64,000 nucleotides of DNA from Listeria welshimeri serovar 6b str. SLCC5334 (GCF_000060285.1 NC_008555.1:2480001-2544000), one strand, 5' to 3'; shown: positions 27,704 through 43,115, numbered from the stretch's first letter. The notes: generated by a model not told the origin, from the sequence alone. Numbers and translations: made by a program.

Positions 27704-28755
27704 CAGTTTCGTTTTCGATGTATTTTTTGAAGTAAGTTAAGAATTGGTCGATAATCTTCACCAATCAATCCAATAAACTCCACTATAATTTCGATACTAA
27801 GGATTAATAATAGCAGTAAAAGCATTGCGCCCCAAGTAGTAGAAAAAGAAAATACGAAACCAGTCATCGAAAATAATAATGCCATACAATAAATTAATAA
27901 TACTGTTTGTTTTTCAGTAAAACCAAGAGCCATTAGTCGATGATGAATATGTGATCTATCCGCAGAAGATATTGGCATTCGTTCTTTTAATCTCCTTACA
28001 ATCGCAAAGAAAGTATCTGATAAAGGAACCCCTAGAATAATAAGCGGTACTAATAAAGAAATAAAAGTCACATTTTTAAAGCCCATAAGTGATAAGACTG
28101 CAATCATATATCCTAGAAACAGCGCACCCGTATCCCCCATAAAAATACTTGCTGGTGGGAAGTTATAAATCAAGAACGCCGCCACTGCAGCAGCCAAAAT
28201 AAATGCTACAGGCGCAACAAACGTATCCTTAAGAAGCAAAGCCATACCTGCAATTGTCATTAAAGCAATTATTGAAATCCCGCCTGCTAAACCATCTAAC
28301 CCGTCTATTAAGTTTAACGCATTAACAATAGCGACAATCCAAATAATAGATAATGGAATCGCAAAATACCCAAAGTCAAGTTGACCATAAAAAGGGATAT
28401 TAATAAAATTTATCGTAATGTCGCCCCAAACAGTGACACATAAAGCAGCCAAAATTTGTCCAGCCATTTTCCATTTTGGGGATAAATCAAATAAATCATC
28501 TATGAATCCAGTAGCAATTATGATTAATGCTCCAAAGTAAATCGGCACAAAACCCGACTTATCAATTGGGGCTAGTAACATACCTACGGAAAAACTTATG
28601 AATATAGCTAGTCCACCTAGTGTTGCTGTTACTTTCGTATGTTTGTGCCGTTCGCGTGGCGTATCAACAGCATTAATGCGAAAAGCAAACTTTCTTATTA
28701 GTGGCACCATAATAATACCAACTGCAAAGCTAATTAATATACTCCATATTAGCAA
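27703..28755 (-). CDS. tagO: Undecaprenyl-phosphate GlcNAc-1-phosphate transferase TagO
   Basis: First step of wall teichoic acid assembly: GlcNAc-1-P onto undecaprenyl phosphate. 350 residues with about ten membrane segments and family motifs GFIDDLFDLSP, NALNLIDGLDGLAGG and FMGDTGALFLGY; the Asp residues are catalytic. The start codon is TTG (28753-28755) with GGAG 11 bases upstream, inside the end of menC, so expression is coupled to menC. In B. subtilis tagO is a lone gene. Confidence 0.95.
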   Translation of the reverse strand: MLIWSILISFAVGIIMVPLIRKFAFRINAVDTPRERHKHTKVTATLGGLAIFISFSVGMLLAPIDKSGFVPIYFGALIIIATGFIDDLFDLSPKWKMAGQILAALCVTVWGDITINFINIPFYGQLDFGYFAIPLSIIWIVAIVNALNLIDGLDGLAGGISIIALMTIAGMALLLKDTFVAPVAFILAAAVAAFLIYNFPPASIFMGDTGALFLGYMIAVLSLMGFKNVTFISLLVPLIILGVPLSDTFFAIVRRLKERMPISSADRSHIHHRLMALGFTEKQTVLLIYCMALLFSMTGFVFSFSTTWGAMLLLLLLILSIEIIVEFIGLIGEDYRPILNLLQKIHRKRN

Positions 28756-28762
28756 TGTTTTT

Positions 28763-29896
28763 TCAGCTCCATCCTATATTTAGCAACATTTCTTCTGTTG
28801 ATTTTGTATATTTTTTTAATACATCTGAGTTTAATGTTACTCCAATTCCGTTATCCGTTGGCACTCTTAGTCTTCCTTTGTCTAGCACAAAATCTGGCGA
28901 GACAATATCTTCATGAAAATATCGATTGGATGCTGAAATATCTCCCGGGAATTCAAATTCGCTTCTAGCTGCTAGCGCAATATTGTGCGCTCTGCCAATT
29001 CCAGCTTCTAACATCCCACCACACCAAACAAGTAATTTATTTTCTGCACAGTACTCGGCTATCCTTAGAGCTTCACACATGCCTCCAACTCGAGCTAACT
29101 TTAAATTAATAGCTTGGCAACTACCAAGTAAATGAGCCTGCCTTACGTCTCCTAGCGACCGAATATTCTCATCTAAACAAATTCGTGTTTTTAATTGACT
29201 TTGTAACCATGCATGATCAACAAAATCTTTTGTTCCAAACGGCTGTTCAATCATTTCCAAATCAAATTGATCTAATTCTTTTAGCAATAAGAAATCTTCT
29301 CTATTATACGCTGAATTCGCATCAGCCATCAAGCTTAGTTTCGGGAATTTTTCCCGCACTGCTTTAATATACTGAATATCATGATTAGGCGCAACTTTTA
29401 ATTTTACTCTTTGATAGCCAGCTTGAACATATTGCTCCACTAGTTGAAGTAAATCATTTGGATTATTTTGCAAACCAATACTCACACCTACGGAAATAAA
29501 ATCTTTATTCGCTCCAATCATTCTAGCAAGCGAACTCTTTTCACTTTTAGCAAACGCATCCCATACCGCGAGTTCCACAGCTGATTTTGCCATCTCGTTT
29601 CCTTGTATCCAATTAAATATTCCATGAACTTCTTCAGGAAAATGAATTTCTTTTTGTGTAATTAGTGGTAATAAATGCTGTTTAATTATTTTAATTGCTG
29701 TTTCTAAAGTTTCTTCTGTATAATCTGGCAAAGGAAAAGCTTCTAATTCCCCATAACCATAAATACCATCTGCATTCATTAATTCTATAATATAAAAATC
29801 CTTACTTTTCAATTCACCATAACTAGTTTTAAATGGTGCAATGAGTGGAATCTCCACATGAATTAATTTTGCCTTTTGAAAATGCATTTCACTCAC
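28763..29896 (-). CDS. menC: o-Succinylbenzoate synthase MenC (enolase superfamily)
   Basis: Menaquinone pathway dehydratase, 377 residues. Enolase-superfamily residues are visible: KLKVAP (catalytic Lys), MADANSAY and MIEQPF and CLDENI (three metal ligands), plus a C-terminal GGMLEAGIGRAHN. Some members also racemise N-acyl amino acids, so dual activity is possible. It sits between tagA and tagO, away from other men genes, overlapping tagA by eight bases; an unusual operon partner. Confidence 0.9.
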   Translation of the reverse strand: MSEMHFQKAKLIHVEIPLIAPFKTSYGELKSKDFYIIELMNADGIYGYGELEAFPLPDYTEETLETAIKIIKQHLLPLITQKEIHFPEEVHGIFNWIQGNEMAKSAVELAVWDAFAKSEKSSLARMIGANKDFISVGVSIGLQNNPNDLLQLVEQYVQAGYQRVKLKVAPNHDIQYIKAVREKFPKLSLMADANSAYNREDFLLLKELDQFDLEMIEQPFGTKDFVDHAWLQSQLKTRICLDENIRSLGDVRQAHLLGSCQAINLKLARVGGMCEALRIAEYCAENKLLVWCGGMLEAGIGRAHNIALAARSEFEFPGDISASNRYFHEDIVSPDFVLDKGRLRVPTDNGIGVTLNSDVLKKYTKSTEEMLLNIGWS

Positions 29897-30623
29897 CCTT
29901 TTTCAAGCGTTTACTTTCTTTCCGAACCACAAGCATAAATTGAGGTATAGCCAAAAATCGTTTCCATCTAGAAGGATTAGAAAGCAAACGATAAACCCAT
30001 TCTAACCTTAATTTTACCCAAATTTTCGGTGCTCTTTTCACATTATCTGTTAATACGTCAAAACTGCCTCCAACACCAATAAAAATCCCTTTTTTAAAAT
30101 TAGCGATTTGCGATAAAATCCATTTTTCTTGAGCGGGTGAACCTAAAGCTACAAAAATAATATCAGGTTGTTTTTTTATGATATCTTCTGCAATTTTTTC
30201 ACTTTCTAAAGCATCAAAATATCCATGATGTACACCGCTTACCACAGTTTGCGGATATTTTTCCTTCACTTTTTCTTCCACAGCCTGGCTTACTTCTGGT
30301 TTTGCACCTAAAAAATAGCAACGAAGCGGCTTATCTAATAAGCCTATCATCGTATCGTATCCAGTGACCCGTTCTGCTAAAGGTTCTCCCAATTTCTCTG
30401 AGGCCATAATAATACCGATTCCATCTGGGACAATGTAATCAGCTTGACGTAAGATTGCCTCAAATTCTTTATCTGTTCTCGCATGCATGACGATTTCCGG
30501 ATTTGCAGTGACTACAAATAAACGTTCCTCATTGAGCGCCGCTTCATATAACTCTTCGACAAAATCAGCTTGAGTTGTATTATAAAAAGGTATATTTAAA
30601 ATTGAAATTTCCTGGTTTTTCAT
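29889..30623 (-). CDS. tagA: N-acetylmannosaminyltransferase TagA (GT26)
   Basis: Adds ManNAc to undecaprenyl-PP-GlcNAc, the committed step to wall teichoic acid linkage. 244 residues of the WecG/TagA/CpsF family: VTANPEIVMHAR, VPDGIGIIMAS (catalytic Asp region), GVHHGYFD, VALGSPAQEKWI. First gene of tagA-menC-tagO. Its donor substrate UDP-ManNAc is made by MnaA encoded at 43759-44898. Confidence 0.94.
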   Translation of the reverse strand: MKNQEISILNIPFYNTTQADFVEELYEAALNEERLFVVTANPEIVMHARTDKEFEAILRQADYIVPDGIGIIMASEKLGEPLAERVTGYDTMIGLLDKPLRCYFLGAKPEVSQAVEEKVKEKYPQTVVSGVHHGYFDALESEKIAEDIIKKQPDIIFVALGSPAQEKWILSQIANFKKGIFIGVGGSFDVLTDNVKRAPKIWVKLRLEWVYRLLSNPSRWKRFLAIPQFMLVVRKESKRLKKGE

Positions 30624-30693
30624 ATGTATCTCCTAAAAACTTTATTATGTATAAGTTTATCATAAAATGGTTATGCTTCCTATTTTTAATCCA

Positions 30694-30733
30694 GAAAAAA
30701 GGGCTGTATATAGCATTACGCTATTACAGCCCC
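30694..30733 (-). terminator. Terminator after the LysM/3D gene
   Basis: Stem GGGCTGTA/TACAGCCC extended by TAGC/GCTA and followed by T-run on the minus strand. Confidence 0.87.
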
Positions 30734-30748
30734 TCAAAATGAAACAAA

Positions 30749-31567
30749 TTAATCTAAAATTTGAACTTTAACTTGTTTTACGCCCCAATTATAGCATTCT
30801 TGTACTGAATTTAAATGTACATCAATTTTATTTCCTTTGATAGCACCACCAGTATCAGCTGCAATCGCTTCTCCGTATCCTTCAACATAAACTCTTGATC
30901 CTAAAGGAATAACAGATGGATCTACAGCAATAACGCGTGGATTATCATTTAAATCAATACCAGATGCTGTCATATGACCCATTCCTGGTTCTTCTTTACT
31001 GTATGCAGTTGCTGTTACAGTAACTTCTTTGGATACATTACCTTGAGATGCAGACGATTTGTTTGAAGATGCTGCTTTATTTGCTGATGTTGATTTTTGT
31101 GTTGTTGGAGCAGCTTTTTCTTGTTTAGGTTGTTCCGCATTATTTGTAGATGGCTTAACTTGCGTAGCCGGGCTCTCATTAGATTCAGCTTTACTTCCGA
31201 TAGATAACTTTTGACCAACTACGATTAAATCAGATGAAAGATTATTCCATGATTTTAATTGGTTTACTGTTACTCCTTTGTCTGAAGCAATGTGTCCTAA
31301 TGTGTCTCCTGCAACTACTGTATATTCAGATTTACTATTTGTAGATGTTTCTTTACCATTATTCACTTCTAACGTTTGATTTGGAAAAATAATGTCAGAG
31401 CTTAGTTTGTTGTCTTTTTTCAATTGATTTATAGAGACATTATTTTCATTCGATATTTTCCAAAGTGAATCGCCATCTTTTACTTTATACTCAGCTGCAA
31501 AAGCTTGAGTTGAACCAGAACCTGCAATAATTAAACCAGCCGCAATGGCTACTACTGTTTTTTTCAT
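30749..31567 (-). CDS. Secreted LysM - 3D domain protein (YocH/Rpf-like)
   Basis: Likely peptidoglycan-active, resuscitation-factor-like protein, 272 residues. Signal peptide to about residue 24 (AFA), LysM repeats at about 26-70 and 80-124, Ser/Asn/Gln-rich linker, and a C-terminal 3D domain (about 180-272) with TASGIDL, IAVDPSVIPLGSRVYV, ADTGGAIKGNKIDVH. The 3D domain resembles MltA-type lytic transglycosylases and keeps its acidic residues. B. subtilis YocH is controlled by WalKR; no clear WalR repeat was found here. Confidence 0.9.
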   Translation of the reverse strand: MKKTVVAIAAGLIIAGSGSTQAFAAEYKVKDGDSLWKISNENNVSINQLKKDNKLSSDIIFPNQTLEVNNGKETSTNSKSEYTVVAGDTLGHIASDKGVTVNQLKSWNNLSSDLIVVGQKLSIGSKAESNESPATQVKPSTNNAEQPKQEKAAPTTQKSTSANKAASSNKSSASQGNVSKEVTVTATAYSKEEPGMGHMTASGIDLNDNPRVIAVDPSVIPLGSRVYVEGYGEAIAADTGGAIKGNKIDVHLNSVQECYNWGVKQVKVQILD

Positions 31568-31957
31568 GTAATTAATTTCCCTCCTTGATAACTTTCGAGG
31601 ATAATCGTACCATACGAATCTAGCGACTTGGTTACTAAAAAATTAAGCGTATATGACACACTCCAAGATAATAATAGATTTCTTGCAATATTTGTAAATT
31701 ACCTTTATTGTCAGATTTTTATTATTATTGGCCTATATATTAAGCTATATCTCTTAACACAACGCGCTGTTATGCTTTACATCCCTTCGAAAACAACAAT
31801 AAATATTTCACTTTTTGAACTAAATGAATCATTTTACTAGAATTGGAAAAATTTTCCATTACAAATTAAAGTAGCTTTTCTTCTAATTTAGTGATTTTTT
31901 ATTTGTTTTTTCGGCTTAAATCTTGTTATATCCCTCTGTTTATAACAAAGTATTACA
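31568..31957. other. Gene-free interval between the LysM/3D gene and ssbB
   Basis: 390 A+T-rich bases. Apart from the promoter above there is a hairpin with arms TTGTTATA/TATAACAA (31923-31946) just after ssbB, without a T-run, and a short palindrome GGAAAAATTTTCC near 31845. No gene is supported. Confidence 0.5.
31671..31698 (-). promoter_or_regulatory. Candidate promoter of the LysM/3D gene
   Basis: Minus strand TTTACA (31693-31698), 16 bases, TATTAT (31671-31676). It leaves a leader of about 95 bases. Confidence 0.45.
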
Positions 31958-32323
31958 TCATTCATCATCTTCCTGTACGATATTTACTATATGCTCCTCT
32001 TTATTTCTACTAGATAAATACCTGATTTGATGAACTAAGACTTCAGTAATATAGATTTTTTGCTCTTCTTTGTTCAAATAGTTCCTTGATTGTAACTCTC
32101 CAACTATACCTATCAACTGGCCTTTACTACAAAATTCTGCGGTTGCCTCCGCTCGCTTTCCCCATACAACACATTGAATAAAATCAGCATCGTTATCTAC
32201 TCTTTTATTTTTACCAAACCTATTTAATGCTACTGTTAAATTCAAAACAGCTCTATCCTCTGTGGTCCATTTTAATTCAGGATCTTTTGTTAAACGTCCC
32301 ACTAATGTTACTTGATTTATCAT
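31958..32323 (-). CDS. ssbB: Single-stranded DNA-binding protein, competence-type paralogue (SsbB)
   Basis: OB-fold protein of 121 residues starting MINQVTLVGRLTKDPEL, with FIQCVVWGKRAEA and an acidic end. It lacks the long Gly/Gln-rich tail and DDDIPF-type tip of the main SSB. B. subtilis ssbB is also short, sits near fabZ (ywpB) and is ComK-controlled. Here a ComK-like double box (32424-32460) lies upstream, supporting a role with incoming DNA. An 11-base inverted repeat surrounds its ribosome site. Confidence 0.88.
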   Translation of the reverse strand: MINQVTLVGRLTKDPELKWTTEDRAVLNLTVALNRFGKNKRVDNDADFIQCVVWGKRAEATAEFCSKGQLIGIVGELQSRNYLNKEEQKIYITEVLVHQIRYLSSRNKEEHIVNIVQEDDE

Positions 32324-32364
32324 AATATAATCGCCTCTTTCTTTTGGTGTAAAGCGATTATATT
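32324..32364 (-). promoter_or_regulatory. Hairpin at the ssbB translation start
   Basis: Perfect 11-base inverted repeat AATATAATCGC (32354-32364 as read on the minus strand) and GCGATTATATT (32324-32334) immediately before the ATG. The AAAGAGG ribosome site lies at the edge of the 19-base loop. Folding would limit ribosome access. Confidence 0.6.
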
Positions 32365-32391
32365 GGATAAAAATTTATTTGTAAAATAGCC

Positions 32392-32460
32392 AAAATGGTG
32401 TTTTCAGTATGATTTCTATATTAAAAATGGAGTTTTCACTTAAAGGAAAATTGTTATTTT
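32392..32460 (-). promoter_or_regulatory. Candidate ComK boxes upstream of ssbB
   Basis: Minus strand AAAA-N6-TTTT (32447-32460), ten bases, AAAA-N5-TTTT (32424-32436), then TTAATATAGAAAT. A third AAAA-N5-TTTT lies at 32392-32404. The first two match the comFA arrangement base for base in length. Confidence 0.7.
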
Positions 32461-32536
32461 GATATACCTTTTTTACCTCAAAATACTATTTTCCTAAATT
32501 GCGACTTTTTTTAGTCTATGCTATTCTGATAACATC

Positions 32537-32573
32537 AAAAAGGCACCAAAACCTTCTTTAGGTTCTAGTGCCA
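32537..32573 (-). terminator. Terminator after fabZ
   Basis: Interrupted stem GGCAC...AACCT/AGGTT...GTGCC with five T on the minus strand, right after the fabZ stop. Confidence 0.85.
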
Positions 32574-32578
32574 ATCAT

Positions 32579-33013
32579 TTATTTCGGTAAATCAGAAAGT
32601 GCAAACATAATTTCTGCTTCACAAACTAAATCACCTTCAACAGTAGCTTTTACTTTAGCTTTTGCAATTGCCCCTCTCATCCGAGTAATTTCGGCTTCAA
32701 GTAAAAGTTGATCTCCTGGAATTACTTGCCTTTTAAATCGACATCCATCAATCCCAGCAAATAAGCCTATTTTTCCTTTGTTCGCTTCACTTTGCATCAT
32801 AGCAATACCACTTGTTTGCGCAAGTGCTTCTACTATTAATACACCAGGCATTACAGGGTATTCTGGAAAATGCCCATTGAAAAATTCTTCGTTCGCAGTT
32901 ACATTCTTTATGGCCGTAACTTTTTTACCTTCTTCAACCGAAATAACTCTATCTACAAGTAAAAATGGATAACGATGTGGTAAAATTTCTTTAATTTTTT
33001 TAATATCTAACAT
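32579..33013 (-). CDS. fabZ: 3-Hydroxyacyl-ACP dehydratase FabZ
   Basis: Dehydrates beta-hydroxyacyl-ACP in fatty acid synthesis, 144 residues. Typical start [17 protein letters not shown]; catalytic His in [12 protein letters not shown] and Glu in [11 protein letters not shown]. It follows mbl by 20 bases and ends the mbl-fabZ unit. B. subtilis has the same order with flagellar genes flhO/flhP in between. Confidence 0.96.
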   Translation of the reverse strand: MLDIKKIKEILPHRYPFLLVDRVISVEEGKKVTAIKNVTANEEFFNGHFPEYPVMPGVLIVEALAQTSGIAMMQSEANKGKIGLFAGIDGCRFKRQVIPGDQLLLEAEITRMRGAIAKAKVKATVEGDLVCEAEIMFALSDLPK

Positions 33014-33033
33014 ATAAATCCTCCAAATTTAAT

Positions 33034-34029
33034 TTAGAACCATGCACGCTTTTTAGCTGTAAGTGAATCAAGCAAGATACCTGTTCCAAGCGCTACAACA
33101 TCTAATGGATTTTCTGTAATTAATACAGGTACTTTTAATTGTTCAGACATTAGTTCATCTAAGCCATGAAGCAAAGATCCGCCACCTGTCATGATAATAC
33201 CTCTATCAATAATATCTGCTGATAATTCTGGTGGAGTTTGTTCTAAAACTTGTTTCGCAGCAAGTACCATTAAATGGAGTGAATCATGAATCGCTTTTTC
33301 TACTTCTGAACTTGTGATTGATATTGTTTTAGGGAGACCACTTACTAAGTCTCTACCACGAATTTCCATAGTTTCTTCTTTAGATCCAGGACATGCAGTA
33401 CCGATTGTAATTTTAATGTTCTCCGCTGTTCTTTCGCCAATAAGTAAATTATATTTACGTTTAATATAATTCAAGATATCTGAATCCCATTTATTACCTG
33501 CTACTTTAACTGATTGACTAGTTACAATATCACCCATTGACAAAACTGCTACATCAGCTGTTCCACCACCGATATCAATAATCATGTTTCCAGATGGCTC
33601 AAATATTTCCATACCTGCGCCGATTGCAGCAACTTTAGGTTCTTCTTCTAAAAATACTTGCTTACCACCACTTTTTTCAGCAACTTCTCTAATTGCCTTT
33701 TGTTCTACTGAAGTAATATTAGTTGGACAACAAATTAAAATACGTGGTCTAGAAAAGAAAGTCTTTAAATTTAATTTTTGTATAAAGAAACGCAGCATTT
33801 CTTGGACCATATCAAAGTCAGCAATAACGCCATCCTTCATAGGTTTAATTGCTGTAATATCTCCCGGGGTTCTGCCAACCATATCTCTTGCTTCTGTTCC
33901 AACGGCTAATACTTCACCAGTTTTATTATTTATAGCTACAACTGCAGGTTCATTAACGACAATTCCTCTACCTTTTACATGAATTAATACATTGGCCGTA
34001 CCTAAATCGATACCAACATCCTTTGCCAT
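33034..34029 (-). CDS. mbl: MreB-like actin homologue Mbl
   Basis: Cytoskeletal ATPase guiding side-wall synthesis, 331 residues. Phosphate-1 motif GIDLGTANVLIHVKGRGI, the connecting motif SVEQKAI and the nucleotide site VDIGGGTADVAVLSMG-like segment with GGGSLLHGLDELM. The residues and position (next to murA and fabZ) match B. subtilis Mbl rather than MreB or MreBH. In B. subtilis spoIID, spoIIQ and spoIIID lie between murA and mbl; here none do. Confidence 0.92.
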   Translation of the reverse strand: MAKDVGIDLGTANVLIHVKGRGIVVNEPAVVAINNKTGEVLAVGTEARDMVGRTPGDITAIKPMKDGVIADFDMVQEMLRFFIQKLNLKTFFSRPRILICCPTNITSVEQKAIREVAEKSGGKQVFLEEEPKVAAIGAGMEIFEPSGNMIIDIGGGTADVAVLSMGDIVTSQSVKVAGNKWDSDILNYIKRKYNLLIGERTAENIKITIGTACPGSKEETMEIRGRDLVSGLPKTISITSSEVEKAIHDSLHLMVLAAKQVLEQTPPELSADIIDRGIIMTGGGSLLHGLDELMSEQLKVPVLITENPLDVVALGTGILLDSLTAKKRAWF

Positions 34030-34148
34030 TTATACTTTAACTCCTTTCGTGGTGTATCCCTATTTTTACATCTCATTTTGAATTATAGCATAATTTAAGG
34101 TGTGCTGAAATGTAAATTTTATGACAAAATGGTTTTTTCGAACGAATT

Positions 34149-34181
34149 TAAAAAAACCGCATCTAAAAGATACGGTTTTAA
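34149..34181 (-). terminator. Terminator after murA
   Basis: Stem AAAACCGTATCT/AGATGCGGTTTT (one mismatch-like G-U) and T-run on the minus strand. Confidence 0.87.
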
Positions 34182-34192
34182 AGAACTAATTA

Positions 34193-35485
34193 TTAAAATA
34201 ACGATGCTAAATTATTAATATCAATTTTGGAATCATCAACACGTTCTACATCTGCTCCAAGTGATTGAAGTTTTCCGTGGAAATTATTGTATCCTCTATC
34301 AAGGTATTTTAATTCAGTGACTTGTGTATATCCATCTGCAACTAATCCTGCAAGAATAAGTGCTGCTGCTGCTCGTAAATCCGTTGCTGCAACTTCAGCG
34401 CCTTGCAATTTAGCTGGTCCTGAAATAATAACAGAATGGCCTTCAATTTTCATATCGGCATTCATTCTACGCATTTCTTCTACATGCATAAAGCGATTTT
34501 CAAAAACAGTTTCAGTCATAATACTTGTGCCTTCACTTAACATTTGGATAACCATCATTTGTGATTGCATATCCGTTGGGAAGCCTGGATGTGGCATAGT
34601 TTTAACATCAACAGCTTTTAATTTATCTGGGCCAATAACTCGAATACCGTTATCTTCTTCAATGATTTGAACGCCCATTTCTTCTAATTTAGCTATTAGT
34701 GAACTAATATGTTCTGGAACTGCATCTTCAATTAAAACATTTCCCCCAGTAATTGCTGCAGCTATCATAAATGTACCTGCTTCAATACGGTCTGGAATAA
34801 TAGAATGTTCAGTTGCTGTTAGCTCTTTAACTCCTTCAATTCTAATTACTTCCGTACCCGCACCAATAACTCGAGCTCCCATTTGATTAAGGAAGTTAGC
34901 TAAGTCAACAATTTCGGGTTCACGCGCAACATTCTCAATGACAGTTGTTCCTTCTGCTAAAGTAGCTGCCATCATAATATTTTGAGTTGCCCCTACACTT
35001 GGGAAATCTAAGTAGACTTTAGCTCCAACTAATTTTTCAGCAGTTGCTTCAATATAGCCGTTTTCAATTTTCACTATCGCACCCATAGCTTCGAAGCCTT
35101 TTAAATGTAAATCAACTGGTCTTGAACCAATTGCACATCCACCTGGTAAAGCTACACGAGCTGAACCAGTACGGGCTAGAAGTGGACCCATCACAACAAT
35201 GGAAGCACGCATTTTACGCACATACTCAAAAGGTGCATCAGAAGTTATATCTCCTGTTGCATCAACTGTTACTTCATCATTTACAAAGGAAACATCTGCA
35301 TTTAGATATTTAAGAACCTCATTAATTGTAAATACATCAGACAAATTTGGGACATTTTTTAATATGCTAGTACCTTTACTCGCAAGTAAAGTAGCAGCTA
35401 TTACCGGTAATACAGCATTTTTGGCACCTTCCATTTTCACAGAACCATTTAACTGTTTTCCACCGCGCACAATAATTTTTTCCAA
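34193..35485 (-). CDS. murA: UDP-GlcNAc 1-carboxyvinyltransferase (MurAA type)
   Basis: Transfers enolpyruvate from PEP to UDP-GlcNAc, first step of peptidoglycan precursor synthesis and fosfomycin target. 430 residues; active-site Cys in [22 protein letters not shown] substrate-binding start, and [14 protein letters not shown]. Its position next to the ATP synthase operon marks it as the MurAA orthologue. A second enzyme is encoded at 59852-61123. Confidence 0.96.
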   Translation of the reverse strand: MEKIIVRGGKQLNGSVKMEGAKNAVLPVIAATLLASKGTSILKNVPNLSDVFTINEVLKYLNADVSFVNDEVTVDATGDITSDAPFEYVRKMRASIVVMGPLLARTGSARVALPGGCAIGSRPVDLHLKGFEAMGAIVKIENGYIEATAEKLVGAKVYLDFPSVGATQNIMMAATLAEGTTVIENVAREPEIVDLANFLNQMGARVIGAGTEVIRIEGVKELTATEHSIIPDRIEAGTFMIAAAITGGNVLIEDAVPEHISSLIAKLEEMGVQIIEEDNGIRVIGPDKLKAVDVKTMPHPGFPTDMQSQMMVIQMLSEGTSIMTETVFENRFMHVEEMRRMNADMKIEGHSVIISGPAKLQGAEVAATDLRAAAALILAGLVADGYTQVTELKYLDRGYNNFHGKLQSLGADVERVDDSKIDINNLASLF

Positions 35486-35663
35486 AAAGAACCCCTCCGC
35501 GTTACTAATAACTAAATCATTTATCGAATTTTATTAATCAAAATTTAAATTTAAAACATATCTTAGTAATTCTACCACTTATTGACCTAAAATATCAACT
35601 GATTTTAACGTAATATTAAACTTACTTTAACCTTCTATTAATTTTTCGCCATAAATCGCTTTC

Positions 35664-35900
35664 TTAATTAAAAAAATTAATTAATTGTTTAGAAGCTGCC
35701 AAGTAATCTAAGAAGAAGTTACTTAAGGTATAGCCAAGCACAATGGAAATAATAACAAATAGTAATCTAGCTTGTGTAACATGGTTTTTCTTAATAAACT
35801 TTTCATAGTTAATTGCTTGCAAAGACCAAAAAGTAATAACTATAAATAATAAATGGGAAATGATGATGACATATGGTGATTCCATAATAATATTATACAT
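35664..35900 (-). CDS. DUF1146 family small membrane protein (YwzB-like)
   Basis: 78 residues with two membrane segments (about 8-30 and 45-68) and a short charged loop. Function unknown. The frame extends five codons further, but ATG at 35900 has GAGGAG seven bases upstream. B. subtilis ywzB occupies the same place between the atp operon and murA. Confidence 0.85.
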   Translation of the reverse strand: MYNIIMESPYVIIISHLLFIVITFWSLQAINYEKFIKKNHVTQARLLFVIISIVLGYTLSNFFLDYLAASKQLINFFN

Positions 35901-35980
35901 GTGTTCGCTCCTCATATTTCGCTACTCTTCATTTTAACAAATATAGTTGGGAAAAAACAGTTTATGCACTTGTAGGCATA

Positions 35981-36012
35981 AAAAAATTCCTGGCAGAAGT
36001 GCCAGGAATTAA
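35981..36012 (-). terminator. Terminator of the ATP synthase operon
   Basis: Perfect 11-base stem AATTCCTGGCA/TGCCAGGAATT with a four-base loop and T-run on the minus strand. Confidence 0.93.
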
Positions 36013-36020
36013 AATATCTA

Positions 36021-36443
<423 letters not shown>

Positions 36444-36446
36444 TTA

Positions 36447-37886
<1,440 letters not shown>

Positions 37887-37928
37887 TTACCTTCCCAATT
37901 ATAGGGACGTTACAAGAAACGCCGACTT

Positions 37929-38807
<879 letters not shown>

Positions 38808-38838
38808 TCACCACCTTTGAATTTATTCCGAGTCTAAA

Positions 38839-40368
<1,530 letters not shown>

Positions 40369-40379
40369 TTAAACGGAAA

Positions 40380-41428
<1,049 letters not shown>

Positions 41429-41515
41429 GCCAGTTTCACTCCTTTCTATACATTCGCTTGAATTATTCGTTCAAAACGAAAGAGATGAGGTTTTAATTCC
41501 TCAACTTCCTTCAAA

Positions 41516-41746
<231 letters not shown>

Positions 41747-41806
41747 CTAATTTTTCTAAATATTATTTTTGTATTGCTTTTATAAATGACTTATTTGAAA
41801 GTTTGT

Positions 41807-42523
<717 letters not shown>

Positions 42524-42529
42524 TTAGGT

Positions 42530-42928
42530 TCACCCCTCTCTTTTTAAAAACTTTTTTCTGCGGTACATGGAATACGCAAAAAAATCTAGAAAAATAATTG
42601 CATATGCAAGCCCAAGTCCGATTACCATGCTATAAACATGAAAATATTCCGGCAGTTGCGTCGCTATAATAGTAGCAAATAACACGCTCCCCATTCTAAA
42701 CGGCATTCCCATACCATAAAAAGAACGATTTTCAGCCAAAGCTCTAGTCATTGATTGTGTACGTCTCATTAATAACCAGTAATTAAACCAGCCGACGATT
42801 AAACCCAACTTAAGTCCTAAGAAAATATGTATATACGGGGTCAAAAACCATCCACAAAGACAAATAGCAATAAAAAGAACCATATACTTTTGGTGACGAT
42901 GATACATGCCAATTAGCGATTCTAACAT
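42530..42928 (-). CDS. atpI: ATP synthase assembly protein I
   Basis: Small membrane protein aiding c-ring assembly or Mg handling, 132 residues with four membrane segments. Poorly conserved family; the call rests on size, topology and first position in the atp operon. ATG at 42928 behind AAAGGA gives the usual length; the open frame continues 17 codons upstream. Confidence 0.88.
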   Translation of the reverse strand: MLESLIGMYHRHQKYMVLFIAICLCGWFLTPYIHIFLGLKLGLIVGWFNYWLLMRRTQSMTRALAENRSFYGMGMPFRMGSVLFATIIATQLPEYFHVYSMVIGLGLAYAIIFLDFFAYSMYRRKKFLKREG

Positions 42929-43085
42929 TCGGGGCGCAATCCTTTCTTTTTCAAAAGATTTTTCTTTCCAGATGACCATTTTGAAATTTCAGGGAGTCAT
43001 TTTAGTTTGTGAAAAAAAGCACATTTTCCCGAAATCATCCCAATCTCAAACACACATGAAAGCCTTATCAGCGTGTCAGTTCTTA

Positions 43086-43115
43086 GCATACAACAGCTAA
43101 AAGAGAAAAGTCAAT
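43086..43115 (-). promoter_or_regulatory. Promoter of the ATP synthase operon
   Basis: Minus strand TTGACT (43110-43115), 18 bases, TATGCT (43086-43091): a good sigma-A promoter. Leader of about 155 bases before atpI. Confidence 0.65.

Noticed and set aside
31628-31840. 70-codon plus-strand frame between the LysM/3D gene and ssbB
   Set aside because: A+T-rich intergenic DNA, no ribosome site, and it overlaps the likely promoter of the LysM/3D gene.
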